Origin: Haloferax mediterranei ATCC 33500
Lineage (GTDB): Archaea > Halobacteriota > Halobacteria > Halobacteriales > Haloferacaceae
Assembly: GCF_000306765.2 (NCBI RefSeq)
Contig: NC_017941.2
Span: 496,001-560,000, forward strand
Length of the DNA: 64,000 bases
Reading direction: 5' to 3'
The notes beneath the pieces are model-generated. The model was not told where the DNA came from. It did no database searches and was given only the letters and a program-made list of their open reading frames with translations. The number at the start of each line of letters is the position of its first letter. The first letter of the stretch is position 1. Below, piece after piece: positions 1 to 9,115 of this stretch. A program made the position numbers and the translations under genes.

Positions 1-1917
1 ATAGGCGACGACCGAGTCGGCGTCGCCCGATTCGACTTCGACGCTCGCTTTCGACACGTCGTTCGAGCGTAGTGCGGGATGCTCGTTTCGGAGGGCGACG
101 AGTCGCCGGTGGAAGTCGGTCAGGTCGGCGTCGCCGTCGTGCCAGCGCATCGTTCCGCGCTGTTCTGGAACGCCGCGTTCTTGGCCGTAGTAAATCATGG
201 GCACGCCGGGCAGGGTGAACGTCGCCGCTGCGGCGGGACGGAGGGTCCCCTCCTCGCATTCGGTCGCATAGCGCGTCTCGTCGTGGTTTTCGACGTAGCG
301 CATGTGGACCGCCTCTTCGGGGAAGCCGTGGCGTTCGGCCTCGACGAGCGCGTCAAAGAGCGCGGACGCCGGGGCGTCACCGGTCCCGATGTCGCGGAGC
401 GTGTCGTACAGGTCTGTGTCGTAGTGGTAGTCGAACTCGTTTTCCCGGAATCGAACGTCCCGCGGGACCGTCTCGTCGAGGAGCAGGAACTCGTCGTTTT
501 CGGCCTTCACACGCTCTTGAACCTCCTTCCAGAAGCCGTGGGGGACGCCCCACGCCACGTCGCATCGGAAGCCATCGACGACGTCGACCCACTCGTCGAT
601 TACGTCGAGCATCCACGCTCGCACGTCCAGCGAGTCGTAGTTGAGGTTCGGAATCCGCGCCCAGTTGAAGTACATGCCGGGTGCGTCGTCGCCCGCCCAG
701 TCGATGCCCGACGCGTCCTGTTCGGCCGGGACGCGCTCGTAGTAATCCTCGTAGTCGGCGACGCCCGCCCGGTGGAGTTGGAACGCCGGATGGTCCCGTG
801 AGGTGTGGTTGATGACGAGGTCGAAGATGACGGTGATGCCGGCGTCGTGAAGTGTATCGACGAGCGACTCGAACTCCTCGCGCGTACCGAGGTCTGTCGC
901 GGTGTCGAACAGGTCAGTGATGTGGTAGCCGTGGCGGGTCGGACTCTCACAGACGGGCGTGAACCACACCACGTCGACGCCGAGCGACTCGATGTAGGGC
1001 ACCCGGCGCTCGATTTCGGTGAACGTCGTCTCGACGGTTTCACCGGCGAACTCGCGGACGAATATCTGGTACATCGTCGCGTCGTCCAGCCACTCCGGTC
1101 CGTCAGCGGGGTTCGAGAAGTCGACCGCCTCCCCGTCGGCACGGATTTCGAGCGTGTCGGCGATACTCGCGCGTTCGATGGTCTCGCCATCCTCGTCGGG
1201 GTGCGGTTCCTCGCTCACGACGACAGCATGGACTCGCGAGAGGTTCGGAAGGTCCTCGTGGTCGACGACTACGCGGTCGCCATCGATTTCGACTGCCGAT
1301 TCGGCGAGGTCGTCGCGGTCGTCGAAGTAGAACTCGACTGACGGTTCTCTCCCGTCGGGTGCCGGCCGAGCAATCGCCTCGACGACGACTTCGTCGCCCT
1401 CAGTGCGGCCAGTCAGCCGGATGTTCGGTCGGCCTGCACCCTCGATAGTCACCTCGGCCGTTGCGTACGGGTCGAACTCGTCGTCGAACGCGAAAATCGC
1501 GTCGTGGTCGCCCGGCGGGAGTCGAACGTCCACGCTCCACTCGTCGCCGTCGCGTTCGACGCGGTCTGCGCCCATCGTGAAGTCGTTGAACGGCCCGATG
1601 ACGGACGCGGACTCGATTTCGTCGAGGTCTTCTTCAACCTCGCTGGACGTAATCGAAAAGCGCGCTGGCTGGCGCGGGTCGGCGAAGACCCGAACGGTCA
1701 CGTGGTGGATTCCGTCGGGGGCGTCGAGTTCGGCGACGTAGACGCCCGGAACGTCCGCATCGAGGTGAACTACGGGTGCGTCCGAGAGCGTCGCAGCTGA
1801 CTCATCCGGTGTTTCGACGAGTTGCCACCGGAAAGTCGAATCCGGGTCTGGATTTCGCGGTGCAAGTTCGACTGGGTCGCCGACGGTCGTAAACCGCGGC
1901 GGTCCGGGGTGATGCAT
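1..1917 (-). CDS. GH13 alpha-amylase family glycosidase (3' part cut off by window edge)
   Basis: Reading from the ATG at 1917 gives an open frame of 639 codons to the window edge, so the C-terminus is missing. The first ~270 residues are beta-rich, Ig/E-set-like accessory sequence. The (beta/alpha)8 barrel starts near 'DDATMYQIFVREF'. Catalytic residues are visible: nucleophile Asp453 in GFRCDVAW, acid/base Glu482 in LLLDETV, and Asp546 in YVENHDETRY. There is no signal peptide, so it is probably a cytoplasmic cyclomaltodextrinase, neopullulanase or maltodextrin hydrolase acting on imported oligosaccharides. It lies beside the secreted CGTase and the Mal transporter, which supports that role. 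Exact specificity cannot be read from the sequence. Confidence 0.9.
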   Translation of the reverse strand, partial: MHHPGPPRFTTVGDPVELAPRNPDPDSTFRWQLVETPDESAATLSDAPVVHLDADVPGVYVAELDAPDGIHHVTVRVFADPRQPARFSITSSEVEEDLDEIESASVIGPFNDFTMGADRVERDGDEWSVDVRLPPGDHDAIFAFDDEFDPYATAEVTIEGAGRPNIRLTGRTEGDEVVVEAIARPAPDGREPSVEFYFDDRDDLAESAVEIDGDRVVVDHEDLPNLSRVHAVVVSEEPHPDEDGETIERASIADTLEIRADGEAVDFSNPADGPEWLDDATMYQIFVREFAGETVETTFTEIERRVPYIESLGVDVVWFTPVCESPTRHGYHITDLFDTATDLGTREEFESLVDTLHDAGITVIFDLVINHTSRDHPAFQLHRAGVADYEDYYERVPAEQDASGIDWAGDDAPGMYFNWARIPNLNYDSLDVRAWMLDVIDEWVDVVDGFRCDVAWGVPHGFWKEVQERVKAENDEFLLLDETVPRDVRFRENEFDYHYDTDLYDTLRDIGTGDAPASALFDALVEAERHGFPEEAVHMRYVENHDETRYATECEEGTLRPAAAATFTLPGVPMIYYGQERGVPEQRGTMRWHDGDADLTDFHRRLVALRNEHPALRSNDVSKASVEVESGDADSVVAY

Positions 1918-2178
1918 TACCTATTCGGGCGGTATACTGCTCAATAAAGCTGTTCTGAAGGGTTCTTCTGTTTGTGAGACGGGGTTTTCAGCAATTCTCC
2001 GTGTGGCGGCCGCGATAGATTCGAAATCGGCAGCCGATGCGACGATTGTGTCCGTCGCGGTGCGAGCGTGTGAAGATTTCTTCAGTTCGGCCCGTTGTGG
2101 CCGACTTCCGGGCGAGGTGTCCGACGCGGCCGTCTCCCGAGCGGAAGATGTTTTCTCGGCCGCGCCCGCGTAAAGAGT

Positions 2179-3051
2179 ATGAACGCTGACGAGGGAACAG
2201 TCTCCGTCGACGCCGAGCAGGCGGCCGACGCAATCGGCGCGCTCGCGGACGCCGACCGAATCGCTATCCTCGTCGCACTCCGAAACGGTGGGCGACAGTC
2301 CTTTGTCGACCTCCAGTCGGCGGCGGGATTCGAAGACAGCGGTCGGTTCAACTACCACCTCGACAAACTCGTCGGTCGGTTCGTCACCAAGCGCGAAGAC
2401 GGCTACGAACTCCGCGGGGCGGGGTCGAAAGCGGTCGATATCGTGACCGACGAACGATTCGGCGAGTCGCCGCCGCCGGAAGAACGTGCCGTCGATGCGG
2501 CCTGTCCGACCTGCGGACACCAGCTTCACGCCCGGTATGCCGACGAGAACGTCGAACTCACCTGCCCCGACTGTTCGACGCTCGTCCACTACGGGTACTT
2601 CCCCCCGCGCGGGCGGACGAGCAGAGACGCCGACTCGCTCTTCGAAGCCTACGGGACCTGTCTCTGGCGGGATTTCACGCTGGCGTACCGAGGCGTCTGT
2701 CCGTACTGTCGCGGCCGAATGACCACGCGAGTCGAGGCCGAACCGCACCATCACCTCGACTATCCGGCGGTGAGCGACTGCCGCGATTGCGGCGCGTCCA
2801 TCGCAACGACGATTGGCCTCCGACTCTTGACCGACCCGGCCGTCGTCTCCTTTCTCGCGGACCACGGAACGAGTCCCGACGACCGCCCGTTCTGGGAGTT
2901 TGACTTCTGCATCGACGACAGCGACGTGGCCGTCGTCTCGGAGGACCCGTTTTCAGTCTCGGTGCCGATTCAACAGGGCGACGAGACGCTTCGGGTCGTC
3001 GTGGATGAAAATGGGTCGGTCGTCGAGACGACGCGGTCGGTCCCGCGGTAG
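2179..3051 (+). CDS. ArsR-like winged-helix regulator with two zinc ribbons
   Basis: 290 residues from the ATG at 2179. A GTG/ATG-type upstream extension to 2095 is possible, but the conserved part begins with NADEGTVSVD and a short AT-containing stretch (taaagagt) lies just before it. Residues ~12-85 form an ArsR-like winged helix (ALADADRIAILVALRNGG, then FNYHLDKLVGRFV). A CPTC...CPDC knuckle pair follows, then a second pair (CPYC...CRDC). This is the haloarchaeal HTH plus zinc-ribbon architecture (DUF7351-like, tentative). It sits between two amylase genes and is divergent from the intracellular GH13, so control of starch genes is a reasonable inference but unproven. Confidence 0.8.
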   Translation: MNADEGTVSVDAEQAADAIGALADADRIAILVALRNGGRQSFVDLQSAAGFEDSGRFNYHLDKLVGRFVTKREDGYELRGAGSKAVDIVTDERFGESPPPEERAVDAACPTCGHQLHARYADENVELTCPDCSTLVHYGYFPPRGRTSRDADSLFEAYGTCLWRDFTLAYRGVCPYCRGRMTTRVEAEPHHHLDYPAVSDCRDCGASIATTIGLRLLTDPAVVSFLADHGTSPDDRPFWEFDFCIDDSDVAVVSEDPFSVSVPIQQGDETLRVVVDENGSVVETTRSVPR

Positions 3052-3081
3052 TCTCTTAGGCCGACCCAATCGTCCGACTTT

Positions 3082-5223
3082 TCACTTCCACGTCCCACTG
3101 TACTCGCCGGTCGAGTCCGTCGGCGTGGTGTACTGTCGGTTCGACCCCGACTCCCACGTGACGGTTCCGTCGCTGGCGATTTTGACGAATTTGAACTCGA
3201 TGTCCGTCCCCGCGGGAAGGTTCACGTCGTAGTACCAGTTCGGGTACTCGTGGACGACCTGATTGAAGAACGGTCCCACGGCGCGGTCGGTGTCCCAGTC
3301 ACCCAGTTCGTGGACGTTGCCGACGACGTAGACGTTCTCGCCCACGTCCGTCGTCGCGTCGTTGACGACGAACCGAGCCGAGATTTGGTCGCCCGAGAGC
3401 ACCTCGTAGCCCGAGAACGGGTCGCTCTGGGCACCGTTTGCGTCCGTGACCGTCACGTCGTAGTAGCCGCCCGAGACGGCGGGAACGGTCGCTTCGATTT
3501 CCGTGTTCGACCACGAGGTGATGGATGCGCTGGTCGTGCCGAACTCGACCGACCCCTCGGTGCTGCCGAAGCCGTCGCCGCTGAGGACGACGGTGTGGCC
3601 GGGCTGTCCCATCGTCGGGCCGACGTGGCCGAGAGCAGGTTCGGCCGTGGTTCCGGTGTGCTCCCAGACGCAGACGGTCTGCGGACCGACCGAGAAGGTA
3701 TCTATCGAGCCGTCGGTGTTGACGGTCGTAGAGAAGCCATCGAGCGTGCCGCCGAGGGCGTCGTCGTAGGTTCCCTCCGGAAGCGACGTTTGGAGACCGG
3801 AGACGTCGTACCAGTCGAGACTCCGGTTGATGGCGACGAGGACGACGTTGTCCCCGAATTCGCGCTCGTAGACGAAGACGTCCGAGTTTATCCACCGTTC
3901 TTCGGTGTCGCCGTAGGCGAGCGCCGGGTTCGACGACCGGAGGCTAGTGAGCGCCTGGATGACCTTGTACGCGGTCGTCGTCGTGTCGAACGACGGCATG
4001 GGCTTTCGGTTGTCGGGGTCGTTGCCGCCGGTGAGGTACTGCTCGGTTCCGTAGTACACCGCGGGCGTCCCGCGCGAGGTCAGAAGGACCGCGAGCGCCA
4101 TGTCGGTGTTCCGCGTGTCGCCGTCGGCGACGGTGAACCGGGGCATATCGTGGTTGTCGATGAAGGGCACCTGGTCGATGACCTGGTCGTGTTCCGATTC
4201 GGTCTCTTGGAGCATATCCCTGAATCCGTACCAGTCGTCGGTGAAGTCGCGGAGGACCTGTCGAATCTCCTGTCCGAATCGAAAATCGAGGAGGCTCATG
4301 CCGCTGTCGTTCGAGAACTCGTAGTACCGCGGATTCGACTGGTCTGCGCCGAGGAACCACTCGCCGAAGGTGAACACCGGCCGGTGGTCGTAGATGGTAT
4401 CGACGAGCGTCTTTTGCCACTTCGGCGGCATGTGCGCAACCGCGTCGACGCGGATACCGTCGATTCCCGCGTCCAACCACTGCTTGATGGCGTCTTTCAG
4501 GTACTGGTCGATGTACGCCTCGTGGTGGTCGAAGTCGGCGAGATTGTAGAGGTTGCGGTAAATCTGGTCCTCGTAGCTCGAATAGTCGGTGCCGCCGTTG
4601 TGGTGAAAATAGCTCTTGGGGTCGTCGTTGTAGGCGGCGACGTAGCTCCCGTTGTCGTAGAGGGCCCCGTCTTCGAGTTCACCGTCGGAAGTCGACGGCG
4701 AGGTGTGATTCGGAACGAAGTCGATGACGACCTTGATGCCGTTTTGGTGGGCCACGTCTACGAGTTGTTTGAACGTCTCCATGTCGCCGAAGAACTCGTT
4801 CGGGTCGGTGAAATCGCGCGCCCAGTAGCCGTGATAGGAGGTTCCGATGTCCGAGTCGACGGCGGTGATGTTCTCGAACGGCGGGGAAATCCAGACGGCA
4901 GAGACCCCGAGGTCGGTCAGATAGCCGCTTTGAATCTTGTCGATGATGCCCTGCCAGTCGCCGCCGCAGTACTTCCGGAGGTTCGAACAGTCGTCGCTCG
5001 CGAGTTCGCCCGTTGGATTGTTGTTCGGATTTCCGTCTCGGAACCGGTCCGAGATAAGCTGATAAATGACGTCGTCTGCGAAGTTCACCGTCTGTTCAGG
5101 TGGCGTCGCTGCGGCCGCCTGCGAGACGAATGCGAGGTCGTCGTTTCCGGCGCCGGTACCTCCGGCGAGACCGATTGCGCTCAATCCGAGTCCTTTCAGG
5201 AACGTTCGCCTGTCGAATGACAT
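3082..5223 (-). CDS. cgt: Secreted cyclodextrin glucanotransferase / alpha-amylase (Tat substrate)
   Basis: 713 residues. The Tat signal is FDRRTFLKG followed by a hydrophobic stretch; export is expected near residue 38. Family GH13 barrel: YQLISDRFRDGNPNNNP with the CGTase-type loop cysteines Cys79 and Cys86, then His130, His173, nucleophile Asp260 (GIDGIRVDA), Glu288 (FTFGEWF) and Asp359 (IDNHDMPRF). After the C domain come an IPT/TIG domain (~525-610) and a C-terminal CBM20 starch-binding domain (~615-713), the A/B/C/D/E layout of CGTases. Length and layout match the CGTase described from Haloferax mediterranei, as I recall it. Ala263 stands where Bacillus CGTases have Lys in the DAVKHM motif. 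Upstream DNA is strongly AT-rich. Confidence 0.88.
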   Translation of the reverse strand: MSFDRRTFLKGLGLSAIGLAGGTGAGNDDLAFVSQAAAATPPEQTVNFADDVIYQLISDRFRDGNPNNNPTGELASDDCSNLRKYCGGDWQGIIDKIQSGYLTDLGVSAVWISPPFENITAVDSDIGTSYHGYWARDFTDPNEFFGDMETFKQLVDVAHQNGIKVVIDFVPNHTSPSTSDGELEDGALYDNGSYVAAYNDDPKSYFHHNGGTDYSSYEDQIYRNLYNLADFDHHEAYIDQYLKDAIKQWLDAGIDGIRVDAVAHMPPKWQKTLVDTIYDHRPVFTFGEWFLGADQSNPRYYEFSNDSGMSLLDFRFGQEIRQVLRDFTDDWYGFRDMLQETESEHDQVIDQVPFIDNHDMPRFTVADGDTRNTDMALAVLLTSRGTPAVYYGTEQYLTGGNDPDNRKPMPSFDTTTTAYKVIQALTSLRSSNPALAYGDTEERWINSDVFVYEREFGDNVVLVAINRSLDWYDVSGLQTSLPEGTYDDALGGTLDGFSTTVNTDGSIDTFSVGPQTVCVWEHTGTTAEPALGHVGPTMGQPGHTVVLSGDGFGSTEGSVEFGTTSASITSWSNTEIEATVPAVSGGYYDVTVTDANGAQSDPFSGYEVLSGDQISARFVVNDATTDVGENVYVVGNVHELGDWDTDRAVGPFFNQVVHEYPNWYYDVNLPAGTDIEFKFVKIASDGTVTWESGSNRQYTTPTDSTGEYSGTWK

Positions 5224-5353
5224 AGTGTGTGAATAAGTATCTCATCACAAATAATTATCTTCTAGTTCTAGATATATTGGTTTAAGCCAAATAAGAGATA
5301 TTTCTATTAATCTTAATAAAAATATAAAAGAACACCACCGAGCGCGTTTCGGC
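5224..5353 (-). promoter_or_regulatory. AT-rich cgt promoter region
   Basis: The 130 bases between the CGTase start and the malG stop are far more AT-rich than the surroundings, with runs of A and T and several TATA-like stretches in both orientations. It should hold the promoter of the secreted enzyme and the end of the malEFG transcript. No single box can be assigned with certainty. Confidence 0.45.
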
Positions 5354-6502
5354 TTAGCCTTCGACGCCGCCGAACGACAGCCCACCTTCGATGTACCGCT
5401 GTGCGAAGAGGTACACGAGCATGATGGGGGAGGCGAACGTGAGGGCGAACGCCGAGAAGCGCGCCCACGGAATCGAGTACTCGCTGATGAGCGAGTACAG
5501 CCCGACGGGGAGCGTGTAGTTGTCCGTCCCGAGGAGCGTTTGTGCGACGACGAACTCCGTCCACCCAGTGAGGAAGGTGAAGATAAACACCGTCGCGAGT
5601 CCCGCCGTCGAGAGCGGGAGAATGACCTCGACGACGACTCGCCACGGTGGCGCGCCGTCGACGACTGCGGCCTCCTCGTAGGAGACGGGAATTCCGTCCA
5701 TGTAGGTCTTCAAGAGCCACGTGTTGAACGGAACCGCCGTCGCCGCGTAGTACACCGCCAGCGCGAGTTTGCTGTCGTTGATGCCGAGTTGGACGTACAC
5801 GGTGTACAGTCCGATGAGGAGCGCGATTCCGAGTCCGCCGCCGACCTGCGTCAACAGGACGTAGACGAACAGAATCTTCCGACGGAAGATGAACTCGCGG
5901 CGCGACAGCGCGTACGCGGCCGGCACGATGAGCGACATCGCGATGATGACCGTCGGAATCGCCACTGTCAGACTGTTCCAGAAGAACGACTTGAACGCCG
6001 ACGGATTCTCGATTGGTTCGACCGCGAACCCGGGGAACAACTCGAACGAGCCGAAGGCAACCCGGCCGACCGTTCCCGGTTGAATCGCGCTCACGTCGAG
6101 CAGCGTAATCTGCGGTGTGCTGAACACGAGGGCGACGTTCGTCACCGGGATATCGACGACGATGTCGTAGCCCTGCACGATGAGGTCGCCGATAACCCAG
6201 AGGAACGGCACTAACGACGGTGCCTCCGGGAAGAGCTTCAGCCCGCTCGAAGAGTATATCGAACCGCCGGTTCCCGACAGCGCTGCGATGAGAATCCAGT
6301 AAATCGGGAACAAGAGCAGACAGACCAGTATTAACGCTCCGAGCGTCGCACCGGCCGTCTTCAGCGGTTCCATCGGCGACACTTCGCCGCGCTGGATGGC
6401 CACAGCCGTATACCGGATGTCTCGAACTGCCTCCACCGGAGCCATCGCTACCGTTTGGGCGTCGTCTTTCAGCTTTTGCCCGATGGTATCGAGGAGGCTC
6501 AC
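5354..6502 (-). CDS. malG: Maltodextrin ABC transporter permease MalG-like
   Basis: 382 residues from a GTG start at 6502. This start is chosen because it makes a GTGA overlap with the malF stop (6499-6501); an ATG 48 bases upstream lies inside malF. Six or more membrane segments. The cytoplasmic EAA loop that docks on the ATPase is SYEEAAVVDGAPPWRVVVEVILP-like (~residues 270-295). Unusually for MalG there is a ~100-residue segment after the first membrane span before the core permease domain. It works with MalF, MalE and MalK to import malto-oligosaccharides or cyclodextrins across the cytoplasmic membrane. Confidence 0.9.
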   Translation of the reverse strand: MSLLDTIGQKLKDDAQTVAMAPVEAVRDIRYTAVAIQRGEVSPMEPLKTAGATLGALILVCLLLFPIYWILIAALSGTGGSIYSSSGLKLFPEAPSLVPFLWVIGDLIVQGYDIVVDIPVTNVALVFSTPQITLLDVSAIQPGTVGRVAFGSFELFPGFAVEPIENPSAFKSFFWNSLTVAIPTVIIAMSLIVPAAYALSRREFIFRRKILFVYVLLTQVGGGLGIALLIGLYTVYVQLGINDSKLALAVYYAATAVPFNTWLLKTYMDGIPVSYEEAAVVDGAPPWRVVVEVILPLSTAGLATVFIFTFLTGWTEFVVAQTLLGTDNYTLPVGLYSLISEYSIPWARFSAFALTFASPIMLVYLFAQRYIEGGLSFGGVEG

Positions 6503-7518
6503 GCGTCGTTCACCCCGTCTGCGAGTCGGCCGCGCTTGACGTTCAGCCACATGAACGCGCCGATGAACAACAGCGCGATGATGCTAATCGCCGCCCCGCG
6601 CCCGTACTCGGCGAACGAGAGGGCTTCCCGGTAGCCGTAGACGACGATGAGTTCGTTTTGGCGCGCCGGTCCGCCCTCGTTGAACACGAACGGGATGAGG
6701 AACTGCTGGAACGACGCTGCCGCGGTCAGGATGGACGCGAAGAACACGGGCCGTTTGATGGACGGCAACGTGACGTGGAAGAACCGCGAGAAGTAACTCG
6801 CGCCGTCGACCATCGCCGCTTCGTGGAGTTCGTCAGGAACGTCCTGAAGCGCGCTCACGGTGATGATGACCATGAACGGGTACGCTAACCACATCTCGGT
6901 GACGTTGTAGGCGGCGAACGCCAGCCATCGCTCGCTGAGCCACGACACGGTTTCGAGTCCGAATATCGTCAGGATTTGATTCGCCAGTCCGAACTCCGCG
7001 GAGCTGAAGATGCCGCGCCAGACGGTGATGGTGAAGATAGACGGCAACCCCATCGGAAGGATGATGAGAGAACGCATGATGCGCTTTCCGCGGACGCGCT
7101 CGTTGGTCACGACGAGTGCGAGCGCCAAGCTAAACGCAATCTTCAGCGTAACGCTTGTTGCGACGAACAGCCACGTAACGCCGAACGAGTTCCAGAACTG
7201 GCCGTTAATCGGGAGCGTTGCGATGGTGTGGCCGAACAGGACGATGCTGAACGTGCCGCCGAACAGCACGTCCGCGTAGTTCTCGATGCCGATGAACGTC
7301 GCCTCGCCGAACGTCAGGACGGAAAACGCACCCTCTCCAGCGAACAGGTTCGCCGGTGCCGCATCGGTAAACGAGATACCGATGAGGTAGACGACCGGAA
7401 ACAGCATGAACGCCGAAAAGACGAACAGCCCCGGCAGAACGAAGAGGAGCGAAACGTCTCGCTTGTCGAGAAACGGGACGTCCTCAACGCGGCGGGCGAC
7501 ACGTGATGCGGTGCTCAT
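6499..7518 (-). CDS. malF: Maltodextrin ABC transporter permease MalF-like
   Basis: 339 residues, multi-span membrane protein of the binding-protein-dependent inner-membrane family. The EAA loop reads ELHEAAMVDGASYFSRF, about 100 residues from the C-terminus. It lies 12 bases downstream of malE and overlaps malG by 4 bases, so malE-malF-malG form one transcript. The N-terminus is short and cytoplasmic and lacks the large periplasmic P2 loop of E. coli MalF, as in most archaeal and Gram-positive homologues. Confidence 0.92.
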   Translation of the reverse strand: MSTASRVARRVEDVPFLDKRDVSLLFVLPGLFVFSAFMLFPVVYLIGISFTDAAPANLFAGEGAFSVLTFGEATFIGIENYADVLFGGTFSIVLFGHTIATLPINGQFWNSFGVTWLFVATSVTLKIAFSLALALVVTNERVRGKRIMRSLIILPMGLPSIFTITVWRGIFSSAEFGLANQILTIFGLETVSWLSERWLAFAAYNVTEMWLAYPFMVIITVSALQDVPDELHEAAMVDGASYFSRFFHVTLPSIKRPVFFASILTAAASFQQFLIPFVFNEGGPARQNELIVVYGYREALSFAEYGRGAAISIIALLFIGAFMWLNVKRGRLADGVNDA

Positions 7519-7530
7519 TGATGTAGCTCG

Positions 7531-8823
7531 TTATTCGAGGTTGCTGCGAATTTCTTCGTCGGCAGTCTTCATTGCCTTCTCGACGTCTTTGCCGTTGAAC
7601 GCCTTCGTGAGCGCGGCCTTGACCGGGTCCCACACCTTCCCCATGTCCGGGTGGGTCGGCATCGGTTGCCCCTGCTGGACGGCCTCCGAGAAGCCCTGAA
7701 CGTGCTCCGGGAGGTCGCCGCTCTCGACGAGGCTCTTGAGGACCGGGATGCTGCCCTGTTCCTGGGCCGCCTTCAGCGCGAGGTCCTCGCTGGTGGCGAA
7801 CCACTCGATGAACGACCGACTGGCGGCGGCGTCGGCACCGCCTTCTTCCATCGCCTTGGCGAAGTACCACATCGTGATGCCCGTGAACGGCTTTGGCTCG
7901 CCGCCCTCGGGAGAGGGTAACTTGGCCACACCGTAGTCGATACCCTTCTCGTTGAGCGTTGAGAGGTACCACGGCCCGTTGATTGCGAACGCGGCGTTTC
8001 CTTCGGCGAAGGCGGCCGCCTGCGGTTCGTACGCCGGGTCGTTCGGCATGTACGGCACGAAGTTGTCGACAGTAAACTGGACGCCTTTAATCGTCTCGGG
8101 GAGCGCGACGCCAATTCGCTCGTCCGCCGAGTCGTCGAAGTAGTACCCGCCGAAGGCGTGGGCCCACGCGCTGAGGAAGTACCCGTCTGCGAAGGGCAGC
8201 CCCAGCCCGTAGTTGTTCGTTTCGGGGTCGTGGAACTCCTCCATCACGGAGACCATGTCGGCAACCGTTTCCGGCGGTTCGTCGACGATGTCCTTGTTGT
8301 AGACGAGAGCGACCGTCTCCGCGTCGTGCGGGAGGCCGACGAGGTTGCCGTCGAACTGGATTGCCTCGCGGGCGGCACCCGTGAACACGTCGAGGTCAAC
8401 GTCGACCTGGTCGCTCTGGTCGACGACGAACCCGCGCTGGTAGTAGTCACCGGCCCAGTCGTGCGCCCACTCGAACGACTGCGGACCCTGCCCGGCGGGA
8501 ATCGCGCTCGTCGTCTTCTTGCGCATGTCGGAGATGTCCGAGCCCTTCACCGTATGGTCCGACGCTTCGTTGAACTGTTCGAGGGCCGACTTCCGGCCGG
8601 GAATCTCTGGTTCGGGAAGCGAGTACCAGACCGAGGCTGTCCCAACGGGTTCGGATTCGGACGTCTCGCCGGTACTGCTGTCGGTGTTTTCGTCGCCCGA
8701 ACCGTCGGAATCGCCGCCCGACTGGTTGGTGGAACTCTCTTGGACGCCAACGCAACCCGCGAGCGCGGCAACCGTGCCGGCCGCACCGAGGTTCTTCAGT
8801 AAGGTTCTGCGATTCAGTGGCAT
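7531..8823 (-). CDS. malE: Maltodextrin-binding lipoprotein MalE-like
   Basis: 430 residues. Tat signal NRRTLLKN, and lipobox LAGC with Cys24 as the lipid anchor, followed by a Ser/Asp/Glu-rich linker typical of haloarchaeal lipoproteins. The mature part is a family 1 solute-binding protein: SVWYSLPEPEIPGRKSALEQF near the start and a FAINGPWYLS motif in the second half. It binds sugars at the cell surface and delivers them to MalFG. First gene of the malEFG operon, divergent from malK. Confidence 0.92.
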   Translation of the reverse strand: MPLNRRTLLKNLGAAGTVAALAGCVGVQESSTNQSGGDSDGSGDENTDSSTGETSESEPVGTASVWYSLPEPEIPGRKSALEQFNEASDHTVKGSDISDMRKKTTSAIPAGQGPQSFEWAHDWAGDYYQRGFVVDQSDQVDVDLDVFTGAAREAIQFDGNLVGLPHDAETVALVYNKDIVDEPPETVADMVSVMEEFHDPETNNYGLGLPFADGYFLSAWAHAFGGYYFDDSADERIGVALPETIKGVQFTVDNFVPYMPNDPAYEPQAAAFAEGNAAFAINGPWYLSTLNEKGIDYGVAKLPSPEGGEPKPFTGITMWYFAKAMEEGGADAAASRSFIEWFATSEDLALKAAQEQGSIPVLKSLVESGDLPEHVQGFSEAVQQGQPMPTHPDMGKVWDPVKAALTKAFNGKDVEKAMKTADEEIRSNLE

Positions 8824-9115
8824 GGTGTGAATAGATGAGGAATAAGTTGTTCACATATTAAATCATTCGAATAAGACATAATCATTCATCCTCGATTGAC
8901 GTCTTCGGTCGCGCTCGTGCGCTCGAAACGCGGTCGGCCAGTGTGCGAAAAATTGTGCCAGAAGTGCGTCTGGGTCCCCGGACAGGGACGTGCTCTCTCG
9001 TTCAGACGCGTCATTACGGTCTGTACCCACGATGCAAAACTACTACGAAATTGTGCTTCATACATTCGAAGGATAGGGGAAGAACTATACTGTGCCACAC
9101 CGAGCCATGGATACA
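8824..9115. promoter_or_regulatory. Divergent malE / malK promoter region
   Basis: Just upstream of malE the + strand reads acatattaaatcattcgaat, with the palindrome ATTCGAAT at 8865-8872 and a second 'aatcattc' 18 bases on. In front of malK an ATTCGAA recurs at 9064-9070, and the box 'actata' at 9084-9089 is placed so that transcription would begin at about 9112-9116, on the malK ATG. The shared ATTCGAA half-sites could be a regulator site. Short frames inside this stretch look like chance. Confidence 0.5.

Noticed and set aside
3250..5220. 656-residue open frame on the + strand
   Set aside because: It is antisense to the CGTase gene, has no motifs, and long antisense frames are expected in high-GC codon usage. 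The CGTase strand shows a complete enzyme.
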